NCBI RefSeq assembly: GCF_029227915.1
Contig: NC_079879.1
Coordinates: 2,356,001-2,420,000, forward strand
Direction of reading: 5' to 3'
Source of the DNA: Hydractinia symbiolongicarpus
Lineage: Eukaryota > Cnidaria > Hydrozoa > Anthoathecata > Hydractiniidae
Length of the DNA: 64,000 nucleotides
In this document: positions 1 through 10,260 of the stretch, in pieces
How positions within the stretch are numbered: the stretch's first letter is position 1
Layout of the letters: each line of letters starts with the position of its first letter
The notes under the pieces: model-generated
Told to the model about the DNA's origin: nothing
Databases searched by the model: none
What the model saw: only the letters and a program-made list of their open reading frames with translations
Program-made: the position numbers and the translations under genes

Positions 1-1847
1 TTAATTGAATTGATTTTGGACTTTTATCTTATAAATGTGATAAATGACACAATTTGACTCCTAGAAATAACATTCTCCTTAATTTGACATGATTGCTGGA
101 ATTCGGAGATTACACAGGGCGCTGTGGTAGCGCTTTAATGAAAATATTAGATGAATAAGTCATTTTGTACCGTGGGACCAATCGTAGGCGTTAGCACGTG
201 CGGAAGAAATAGAGACAGTTTCAAAAACTACATTTCATTGACTTTCTAACAGTATAGGTCCGCTTGAGTTACAACGGTTGCGTCCATATTCGTACCAACA
301 TGTATTCAGCGATATTTTTCTGATGTTACTAGGTAGCATCCCCTTTAACAGTGAAACGATTGACTGTGGGACTTAATTGAATTATTTTGGACTTCGACCT
401 GATAAATGTGATAAATGACACAATTGGACTCCAAGAAATAACATTCTTCTTAATTTGACATGATTGCTGGAACTCAGCGATTACATAGGGTTATTTAAAA
501 ATTTAGATAAATAAGTCATTTTGTACTGTGGAACCAATCCTAGCCGTTAGCGTTCGTTGAAGAAATAGAGACATTTTCAAAAACTACATTTCATTGACTT
601 TCTAACAGTATAAGTCCGCTTTAGTTACAACGGTTGCGTCACATATTCGTACCAACATGTATTTAGCGGTATTTTTCTGATATTACTAGGTTGCATGGCT
701 TTTAACAGTGAAGCGATTGACTGTGGGACTTAATTGAATTGATTTTGGACTTTTATCTTATAAATGTGATAAATGACACAATTTGACTCCTAGAAATAAC
801 ATTCTCCTTAATTTGACATGATTGCTGGAATTCAGAGATTACACAGGGCGCTGTGGTAGCGCTTTAATGAAAATATTAGATGAATAAGTCATTTTGTACC
901 GTGGGACCAATCGTAGGCGTTAGCACGTGCGGAAGAAATAGAGACAGTTTCCAAAACTACATGTCACTGATTTTCTAACGGTATAAGTCCGTTTCAGTTA
1001 CAACGGTTGCGTCACATATTCGTACCAACATGTATTTATCGATATTTTTCTGATATTACTAGGTTGCATCGCATTTAACAGTGAAAAGATTGACTGTGGG
1101 ACTTAATTGAACTGATTTTGGACTTTGACCTTATAAATGTTTTAAATGAGACAATTGGACTACAAGAAATAAGATTCTTCTTAATTTGATATGATTGCTG
1201 GAAATCAGTGATTACACAGGGCGCTGTGGTAGCGCTTTATTGAAAAATTTAGATAAATAAGTCAATTTGTACCGTGGGACCAATCGTAGTCGTTAGCGCG
1301 CACTGAAGAAATAGAGACATTTTCCAAAACTACATTTCATTGACTTTCTAACAGTATAAGTCCGCTTTAGTTACAACGGTTGCGTCACATATTCGTACCA
1401 ACATGTATTTAGCGGTATTTTTCTGATATTACTAGGTTGCATGGCTTTTAACAGTGAAGCGATTGACTGTGGGACTTAATTGAATTGATTTTGGACTTTT
1501 ATCTTATAAATGTGATAAATGACACAATTTGACTCCTAGAAATAACATTCTCCTTAATTTGACATGATTGCTGGAATTCGGAGATTACACAGGGCACTGT
1601 GGTAGCGCTTTAATGAAAATATTAGATGAATAAGTCATTTTGTACCGTGGGACCAATCGTAGGCGTTAGCACGTGCGGAAGAAATAGAGACAGTTTCAAA
1701 AACTACATTTCATTGACTTTCTAACAGTATAGGTCCGCTTGAGTTACAACGGTTGCGTCCATATTCGTACCAACATGTATTCAGCGATATTTTTCTGATC
1801 TTACTAGGTAGCATCCCCTTTAACAGTGAAACGATTGACTGTGGGAC

Positions 1848-4067
1848 TTAATTGAATTATTTTGGACTTCGACCTGATAAATGTGATAAATGACACAATT
1901 GGACTCCAAGAAATAACATTCTTCTTAATTTGACATGATTGCTGGAACTCAGCGATTACATAGGGTTATTTAAAAATTTAGATAAATAAGTCATTTTGTA
2001 CTGTGGAACCAATCCTAGCCGTTAGCGTTCGTTGAAGAAATAGAGACATTTTCAAAAATTACAATTCATTGAATTTCCAGCGGTATCAATCCGTTTGAGT
2101 TACAACGGTTGCGTCATATATTCATACCAACATTTATTTTGCGCTATTCTTCTGATATTACTAGGTTGTATCGCTTTTAATAGTGAAACGATTGACGGTG
2201 GGACTTATTTGAACTGATTTTGGACTTTGACCTTATAAATGTTATAAATGACACAAATGGACTGGAAGAAATAGCATTCTTCTTAATTTGACATGATTGC
2301 TGGAACTCAGCGGCTACACTGGGCGCTGTGGTAGCGCTTTAATGAAAAATTTGTATAAAAAAGGCATTTTGTACTGTGGGACCAATCGTAGTCGTTAGCG
2401 CGCACCGAAAAACTAGAGACAGTTTCAAAAACTACATTTCATTGACTTTCTAACGGTAGCACTCTGTTTGAGTTACACCGGTTGCGTCACATATTCGCGC
2501 CAACATGTATTTAGCGATATTTTTCTGATATTACTAGGTTGCATCGCTTTAAACAGTGAAACGATTGACTGTGGGACTTAATTGAACTGATTTTGGACTT
2601 TGATATTGTAAATTTGATAAATGACACTTTGACTACAAGAAATAACATTCTTCTTAATTTGACGTGATTGCTGGAACTCAGCGATTACACTGGGCGCTGT
2701 GGTAGCGCTTTAATAAAAAATTTGTATAAAAAAGTCATTTTGTACTGTGGGACCAATCGTAGTCGTTAGCGCGACCTGAAAAAATTGAGACAGTTTCAAA
2801 AACTACATTTCATTGACTTTCTAACGGTAGCACTCCGTTTGAGTTACACCAGTGGCGTCACATATTCGTACCAACATGTATTTAACAATATTTTTCTGTT
2901 ATTACTAGGTTGCATCGCTTTTAACAGTGAAACGATTGACTGTGGGACTTAATTGAACTGATTTTGGACTTTGACCTCATAAATGTTTTAAATGAGACAA
3001 TTTGACTACAAGAAATAACATTCTTCTTAATTTGACATGATTGATGGAATTCAGTGATTACACAGGGCGCTGTGGTAGCGCTTTATTGAAAAATTTAGAT
3101 AAATAAGTCATTTTGTACCGTGGGACCAATCGTAGTCGTTAGCGCGCACTGAAGAAATAGAGACAGTTTCCAAAACTAAATTTCATTGACCTTCTAACAG
3201 TATCAGTCCGCTTTAGTTACAAAGGTTGCGTCACATATTCGTACCAACATGTATTTAGCGATATTTTTCTGATATTACTAGGTTGCATCGCTTTAAACAG
3301 TGAAACGATTGACTGTGGGACTTAATTGAACTGATTTTGGACTTTGATCTTGTAAATTTGATAAATGACACTTTGACTACAAGAAATAACATTCTTCTTA
3401 TTTTGACATGATTGCTGGAACTCGGCGATTACACTGGGCGCTGTGATAGCGCTTTAATGAAAAATTTGTATAAAAAAGTCATTTTGTACTGTGGGACCAA
3501 TCGTAGTCGTTAGGGCGCGCTGAATAAATAGAGACAGTTTCAAAAACTACATTTCATTGACTTTTTAACAGCATCAGTCCGCTTGAGTTACAACGGTTCC
3601 GTCACATATTCGTACCAACATGTATTTAGCGATATTTTTCTGATATTACTAGGATGCATCGCTTTTAACAATGAAGCGATTGACTGTGGGACTTAATTGA
3701 ACTGATTTTGAGGTTTGACCTGATAAATGTGATAAATGACACAACTTGACTCCAAGAAATAACATTCTTCTTAATTTGACATGATTGCTGGAATTTAGTG
3801 ATTACACAGGGCGCTGTGGTAGCGCTTTAATGAAAAATTTAGATAAGTAAGTCATTTTGTACCGTGGGACCAATCGTAGTCGTTAGCGCGCACTGAAGAA
3901 ATAAAGACATTTTTTTCAAAACTACATTTCATTGACTTTCTAACAGTATCAGTCAGCTTTAGTTACAACGGTTGCGTCACATATTCGTACCAACATGTAT
4001 TTAGCGATATTTTTCTGATATTACTAGGTTGCATCGCTTTAAACAGTGAAACGATTGACTGTGGGAC
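1848..4067. repeat. HOR unit, L type, copy 1 (6-mer, 2220 bp)
   Basis: Six monomers in order: 1848 (357 bp, short class with GGGTTATTT in place of the dyad), 2205 (TTATTTGA start, ACAAATGGACTG), 2578 (GATATTGTAAATTTG), 2949 (ATGTTTTAAATGAGAC, GATTGATGG), 3322 (GATCTTGTAAATTTG, ACTCGGCGATT) and 3693 (GATTTTGAGGTTTGACC, CAACTTGACTCC). The same six private signatures follow in the same order from 4068, which defines a HOR rather than a random mixture. Confidence 0.85.
3658..3680. other. Inverted repeat ATCGCTT...AAGCGAT near monomer end (type site)
   Basis: Seven-base arms around a nine-base loop (TTAACAATG). Perfect in monomers ending GAAGCGATTGACTG. Monomers with GAAACGAT lose one pair, and those reading GCATGGCTTTTAAC lose pairing on the other arm. 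It is therefore not uniformly preserved, and the role is unknown. Confidence 0.55.
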
Positions 4068-6228
4068 TTAATTGAACTGATTTTGGACTTCGACCTTATA
4101 AATGTCATAAATGACACAATTGGACTCCAAGAAATAACATTCTTCTTAATTTGACATGATTGCTGGAACTCAGCGATTACATAGGGTTATTTAAAAATTT
4201 AGATAAATAAGTCATTTTGTACTGTGGAACCAATCCTAGCCGTTAGCGTTCGTTGAAGAAATAGAGACATTTTCAAAAATTACAATTCATTGAATTTCCA
4301 GCGGTATCAATCCGTTTGAGTTACAACGGTTGCGTCATATATTCATACCAACATTTATTTTGCGCTATTCTTCTGATATTACTAGGTTGTATCGCTTTTA
4401 ATAGTGAAACAATTGACGGTGGGACTTATTTGAACTGATTTTGGACTTTGACCTTATAAATGTTATAAATGACACAAATGGACTGCAAGAAATAGCATTC
4501 TTCTTAATTTGACATGATTGCTGGAACTCAGCGACTACACTGGGCGCTGTGGTAGCGCTTTAATGAAAAATTTGTATAAAAAAGGCATTTTGTACTGTGG
4601 GACTAATCGTAGTCGTTAGCGCGCACTGAAAAACTAGAGACAGTTTCAAAAACTACATTTCATTGACTTTCTAACGGTAGCACTCTGTTTGAGTTACACC
4701 GGTTTCGTCACATATTCGTGCCAACATGTATTTAGCGATATTTTTCTGATATTACTAGGTTGCATCGCTTTAAACAGTGAAACGATTGACTGTGGGACTT
4801 AATTGAACTGATTTTGGACTTTGATATTGTAAATTTGATAAATGACACTTTGACTACAAGAAATAACATTCTTCTTAATTTGACGTGATTGCTGGAACTC
4901 AGCGATTACACTGGGCGCTGTGGTAGCGCTTTAATGAAAAATTTGTATAAAAAAGTCATTTTGTACTGTGGGACCAATCGTAGTCGTTAGCGCGACCTGA
5001 AAAAATTGAGACAGTTTCAAAAACTACATTTCATTGACTTTCTAACGGTAGCACTCCGTTTGAGTTACACCAGTGGCATCACATATTCGTACCAACATGT
5101 ATTTAACAATATTTTTCTGTTATTACTAGGTTGCATCGCTTTTAAGAGTGAAACGATTGACTGTGGGACTTAATTGAACTGATTTTGGACTTTGACCTTA
5201 TAAATGTTTTAAATGAGACAATTTGACTACAAGAAATAACATTCTTCTTAATTTGACATGATTGATGGAATTCAGTGATTACACAGGGCGCTGTGGTAGC
5301 GCTTTATTGAAAAATTTAGATAAATAAGTCATTTTGTACGGTGGGACCAATCGTAGTCGTTAGCGCGCACTGAAGAAATAGAGACAGTTTCCAAAACTAC
5401 ATTTCATTGACTTTCTAACAGTATCAGTCCGCTTTAGTTACAAAGGTTGCGTCACATATTCGTACCAACATGTATTTAGCGATATTTTTCTGATATTACT
5501 AGGTTGCATCGCTTTAAACAGTGAAACGATTGACTGTGGGACTTAATTGAACTGATTTTGGACTTTGATCTTGTAAATTTGATAAATGACACTTTGAATA
5601 CAAGAAATAACATTCTTCTTATTTTGACATGATTGCTGGAACTCGGCGATTACACTGGGCGCTGTGATAGCGCTTTAATGAAAAATTTGTATAAAAAAGT
5701 CATTTTGTACTGTTGGACCAATCGTAGTCGTTAGGGCGCGCTGAATAAATAGAGACAGTTTCAAAAACTACATTTCATTGACTTTCTAACAGTATAGGTC
5801 CGCTTGAGTTACAACGGTTCCGTCACATATTCGTACCAACATGTATTTAGCGATATTTTTCTGATATTACTAGGATGCATCGCTTTTAACAATGAAGCGA
5901 TTGACTGTGGGACTTAATTGAACTGATTTTGAGGTTTGACCTGATAAATGTGATAAATGACACAACTTGACTCCAAGAAATAACATTCTCCTTAATTTGA
6001 CATGATTGCTGGAATTCAGCGATGGCACTGGGAGCTGTGATGGCGCTTCACTTAAAAATTTGGATATATTAGCATTTTTGTAATGTGGGACCTCTCTTAA
6101 CCCATAGCGCGCTCTGAGGGGAAAGAGATATTTTCAAAAACTACAATTCATTGACATGTATTTAACAATATTTTTCTGTTATTACTAGGTTGCATCGCTT
6201 TTAACAGTGAAACGATTGACTGTGGGAC
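4068..6228. repeat. HOR unit, L type, copy 2 (6-mer, 2161 bp, last monomer truncated)
   Basis: Monomers at 4068, 4426, 4799, 5170, 5543 and 5914 repeat the signatures of 1848-4067 in register. The unit is shorter because its final monomer carries a 58-bp internal deletion. The same unit, including that deletion, is found again at 40357-42516, so the deleted form has been copied over about 36 kb. Confidence 0.85.
5914..6228. repeat. Truncated 315-bp monomer (58-bp internal deletion)
   Basis: CATTGAC is joined directly to ATGTATTTAACAAT near 6153. Compared with full-length relatives such as 43629-44001, the segment from TTTCTAACGG through CCAAC (58 bp) is absent, matching the length difference of 373 minus 315. 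The breakpoints share only the dinucleotide AC. The middle of this monomer is also divergent (GGGAGCTGTGATGGCGC, which breaks the usual dyad). Confidence 0.9.
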
Positions 6229-6594
6229 TTAATTGAACTTAATTTGACCTTATAAATGTTTTAAATGAGACAATTGGACTACAAGAAATAACATTCTTCT
6301 TAATTTGACATGATTGCTGGAATTCAGTGATTACACAGGGCGCTGTGGTAGCGCTTTATTGAAAAATTTAGATAAAAAAGTCATTTTGTACCGTGGGACC
6401 AATCGTAGTCGTTAGCGCGCACTGAAGAAATAGAGACATTTTCCAAAACTACATTTCATTGACTTTCTAACAGTATCAGTCCGCTTTAGTTACAACGGTT
6501 GCGTCACATATTCGTACCAACATGTATTTAGCGATATTTTTCTGATATTACTAGGTTGCATCGCTTTAAACAGTGAAACGATTGACTGTGGGAC
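6229..6594. repeat. 366-bp monomer with 7-bp deletion at its start
   Basis: Reads TTAATTGAACTTAATTTGACC where relatives have TTAATTGAACTGATTTTGGACTTTGACC, a net loss of 7 bp. The counterpart at 42517 does not carry this deletion, so it arose after the L1 and L2 copies separated or was lost by conversion. Confidence 0.85.
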
Positions 6595-7529
6595 TGAATT
6601 GAACTGATTTGGACTTTGATCTTGTAAACTTAATAAATGACACTTTGACTACAAGAAATAACATTCTTCTTAATTTGACATGATTGCCGGAACTCAGCGA
6701 TTACACTGGGCGCTGTAGTAGCGCTTTAATGAAAAATTTAGATAAATAAGTCATTTTGTACTGTGGGACCAATAGTAGTCGTTACCACGTGCTGAAGAAA
6801 TAGAGACAGTTTCAAAAACTACATTTCATTGACTTTCTAACAGTATAGGTCCGCTTCAGTTACAACGGTTGCGTCACATATTCGTATCAACATGTATTCA
6901 GCGAGATTTTTCTGATCTTACTAGGTTACATCGCTTTTAACAGTGAAGCGATTGACTGTGGGACTTAATTGAATTGATTTTGGACTTTGACCTTATAAAT
7001 GTTATAAATGTCACAATTGGACTCCAAGAAATAGCATTCTTCTTAATTTGACATTATTGCTGGAACTCAGCGATTACACTGGGCGCTGTGATAGCGCTTT
7101 AATGAAAAATGTGTATAAAAAAGTCATTTTGTACTGTGGGACCAATTGTAGTCGTTAGGGCGCGCTGAGTAAATAGAGACAGTTACAAAAATTAGAATTC
7201 ATTGAATTTCCAACGGTATCATCCCGTTTGAGGTAAAACGGTTTCGTCGCATATTCGTACCAACATTTATTTTGCGACATTTTTCTGATATCACTAGGTT
7301 GCATCGCTTTTAACAGTGAAACGATTGACGTTGGGACTTAATTGAACTGTTTTTGGACTTTGACCTTATAAATGTAATAAATGACACAATTGGACTCCAA
7401 GAAGTAACATTCTTCTTAATTTGACATGATTGCTTGAACTCAGCGATTACACTGGGCGCTGTGGTAGCGCTTAAATGAAAAATTTAGATAAGTAAGTCAT
7501 TTCGTACTGTAGGACCATTCGCAGTCGTT

Positions 7530-7539
7530 AGCGCGCGCT
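7530..7539. other. 10-bp palindrome AGCGCGCGCT (type site)
   Basis: Perfect palindrome within TTAGCGCGCGCTGAAG in a subset of monomers (classes d and e and part of the L family). Many others read AGCGCGCACTG or AGCGCGTGCTG, which break it by one base. It is the most CpG-dense point of the monomer. Confidence 0.6.
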
Positions 7540-8456
7540 GAAGAAATAGAGGCAGTTTCAAAAACTACATTTCATTGACTTTCTAACAGTATCAGTCAGC
7601 TTTAGTTACAACGGTTGCGTCACATATTCGTACCAACATGTATTTAGCGATATTTTTCTGATATTACTAGGTTGCATCGCTTTAAACAGTGAAACGATTG
7701 ACTGTGGGACTTAATTGAACTGATTTTGGACTTCGACCTTATAAATGTCATAAATGACACAATTGGACTCCAAAAAATAAAATTCTCCTTAATTTGACAT
7801 GATTGCTGGAATTCAGCGATTACACAGGGCGCTGTGATAGCGCTTCACTTAAAAATTTAGATAAATAAGTCATTGTGTAACGTGGGACCAATCCTAGCCG
7901 TTAGCGTTCATTGAAGAAATAGAGACATTTTCAAAAATTACAATTCATTGAATTTCCAGCGGTATTAATCCGTTTGATATACAACGCTTGCGTCACAAAT
8001 TCGTACCAACATTTGTTTTGCGATATTTTTCTGATATTACTAGGTTGCATCACTTTTAACAGTGAAACGATTGACTGTGGCACATAATTGAACTTGTTTT
8101 GGGTTTTAACCTTATAAATGTGATAAATAACACAATTGGACTTCAAGAAATAACATTCTTCTTAATTTGACGTGATTGCTGGAACTCAGTGATTACTCAG
8201 GGCGCTATGGTAGCGCTTTAATAAAAAATTTGGAAAAAAAAGTCAGTTTTTACTGTGGGACCAATCCTTGCCTTTAACGAGCGCTGAGAAAACAGAGACA
8301 GTTTCCAAAACTACATTTCATTGATTTTCTAACGGTATAAATCCGTTTCAGTTACAACGGTTGCGTCACATATTCGTACCAACATGTATTTAGCGGTATT
8401 TTTCTGATATTACTAGGTTGCATGGCTTTTAACAGTGAAGCGATTGACTGTGGGAC

Positions 8457-8786
8457 TTAATTGAATTGATTTCGGACTTTGACCATATAAATGTGATAAA
8501 TAAGCCAATTTGACTCCAAGAAATAACATTCTTCTTAATCTCACATGATTGCTGGAACTCAGCGATTACACGGGGTTTTGTACTGTGGGACCAATCGTTA
8601 CCCTTAGCACGCGCTGAAGAAACAGAGACAGTTTCAAAAACTACATTTCATTAACTTTCTAACAGTCTCAGTCCGCTTGAGCTACAACGGTTGCGTCTTA
8701 TATTCGTACCAACATGTATTTAGCCATATTTTTCTGACATTACTAGGTTGCATCGCTTTAAACAGTGAGGCGATTGACTGTGAGAC
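8457..8786. repeat. 330-bp short monomer class (class c), type copy
   Basis: GATTACAC is followed by GGGGTTTTGTACTG, so 43 bp are missing relative to full-length monomers, including the GCGCT/AGCGC dyad and the AAATTTAGATAAATAAG segment. Nine copies share the junction, starting at 8457, 11752, 16926, 19119, 24293, 26845, 28665, 31217 and 37434. All occupy the position after class b, consistent with a single origin and spread by HOR amplification. Confidence 0.9.
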
Positions 8787-9903
8787 TTAATTGAAATGAT
8801 TTTGGACTTTGATCTTATAAATGTGATAAATGACACAATTTGACTCCTAGAAGTAACATTCTTCTTAATTTTACATGATTGCTTGAACTCAGCGATTACA
8901 CTGGGCGCTGTTGTAGCGCTTAAATGAAAAATTTAGATAAGTAAGTCATTTCGTACTGTGGGACCAATCGCAGTCGTTAGCGCGCGCTGAAGAAATAGAG
9001 ACAGTTTCAAAAACTACATTTCATTGACTTTCTAATAATATAGGTCCGCTTGAGTTACAGCGGTTGCGTCTTATATTCGTACCAACATGTATTCAGCGAT
9101 ATTTTTCTGATATTACTAGGTTGCATCGCTTTTAACAGTGAAACGATTGACTGTGGGACTTAATTGAACTTATTTTGGACTTTGATCTTATAAATGTGAT
9201 AAATGACACAATTTGACTCCAAGAAATAACATTCTTCTTAATTTGACATGATTGCTGGAATTCAGCGATTGCACAGGGCGCTGTGTAGCGCTTTAATGAA
9301 AATTTAGATAAATAAGTCATTTTGTACTGTGGGACCAATCGTAGCCGTTAGCGCGCGCTGAAGAAATAGAGACAGTTTCAAAAACTACATTTCAATGACT
9401 TTCTAACAGTATCAGTCCGCTTGAGTTGCAACGGTTGCGTCTTATATTCGTACCAACATGTATTTAGCGATATTTTTCTGACATTACTAGGTTGCATCGC
9501 TTTAAACAGTGAGGCGATTGACTGTGAGACTTAATTGAAATGATTTTGGACTTTGATCTTATAAATGTGATAAATGACACAATTTGACTCCTAGAAATAA
9601 CATTCTCCTTAATTTGACATGATTGCTGGAATTCAGAGATTACACAGGGCGCTGTGGTAGCGCTTTAATGAAAAATTTAGATGAATAAGTCATTTTGTAC
9701 CGTGGGACCAATCGTTGGCGTTAGCGCGTGCTGAAGAAATAGAGGCAGTTTCAAAAACTACATTTCATTGACTTTCTAACATTATAGGTCCGCTTGAGTT
9801 ACAACGATTGCGTCACATATTCGTACCAACATGTATTCAGCGATATTTTTCTGATGTTACTAGGTAGCATCGCTTTTAACAGTGAAACGATTGACTGTGG
9901 GAC

Positions 9904-10260
9904 TTAATTGAATTATTTTGGACTTCGACCTGATAAATGTGATAAATGACACAATTGGACTCCAAGAAATAACATTCTTCTTAATTTGACATGATTGCTG
10001 GAACTCAGCGATTACACAGGGTTATTTAAAAATTTAGATAAATAAGTCATTTTGTACTGTGGGACCAATCGTAGCCCTCAGCACGCGCTGAAGAAATAGA
10101 GACAGTTTCAAAAACTACATTTCATTGACTTTCTAACAGTATAGGTCCGCTTGAGTTACAGCGGTTGCGTCACATATCTGTAGCAACATGTATTCAGCGA
10201 TATTTTTATGATATTACTAGGTTGCATCGCTTTTAACAGTGAAACGATTGACTGTAGGAC
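9904..10260. repeat. 357/358-bp short monomer class, type copy
   Basis: ACACAGGG is followed by TTATTTAAAAATTTAG. The 22 bp from the dyad to TAATGA are replaced by six bases (TTATTT), net loss 16 bp. Fourteen copies: 373, 1848, 4068, 9904, 24996, 29368, 33410, 35585, 38137, 40357, 57407, 58509, 58867 and 60335. The class occurs in L, C and R domains, so the indel is older than the other short classes or has been spread by conversion. Confidence 0.88.

Larger units (their letters stand above)
1..7190. repeat. Satellite domain L1 (20 monomers)
   Basis: Monomer starts: 1, 373, 730, 1103, 1476, 1848, 2205, 2578, 2949, 3322, 3693, 4068, 4426, 4799, 5170, 5543, 5914, 6229, 6595, 6965. The copies at 1, 730 and 1476 are near-identical (TTTTATC near the start, CTAGAAATAACATTCTCC, GATGAATAAG). 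From 1848 a six-class order q-s-t-r-u-v appears twice. The last monomer (6965) is chimeric: its first part matches L-type copies such as 51821, while its end from about 7190 matches the C-domain tail near 13440-13560. I therefore place the domain edge at about 7190. Confidence 0.85.

Noticed and set aside
7931-8146. 71-codon minus-strand open frame recurring about a dozen times (for example also 11226, 16400, 21904, 36909)
   Set aside because: It lies in the same place of class a/b monomer pairs each time, so its conservation follows from repeat identity. There is no flanking gene structure, and other classes close the frame with stops. The composition is that of translated A+T-rich satellite.
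9132-9338. 68-codon minus-strand open frame recurring with class e monomers
   Set aside because: It spans the d/e monomer junction at every occurrence (for example 12427, 17601, 22775). It is a frame opened by class-specific substitutions and a 2-bp length difference, with no sign of coding constraint.
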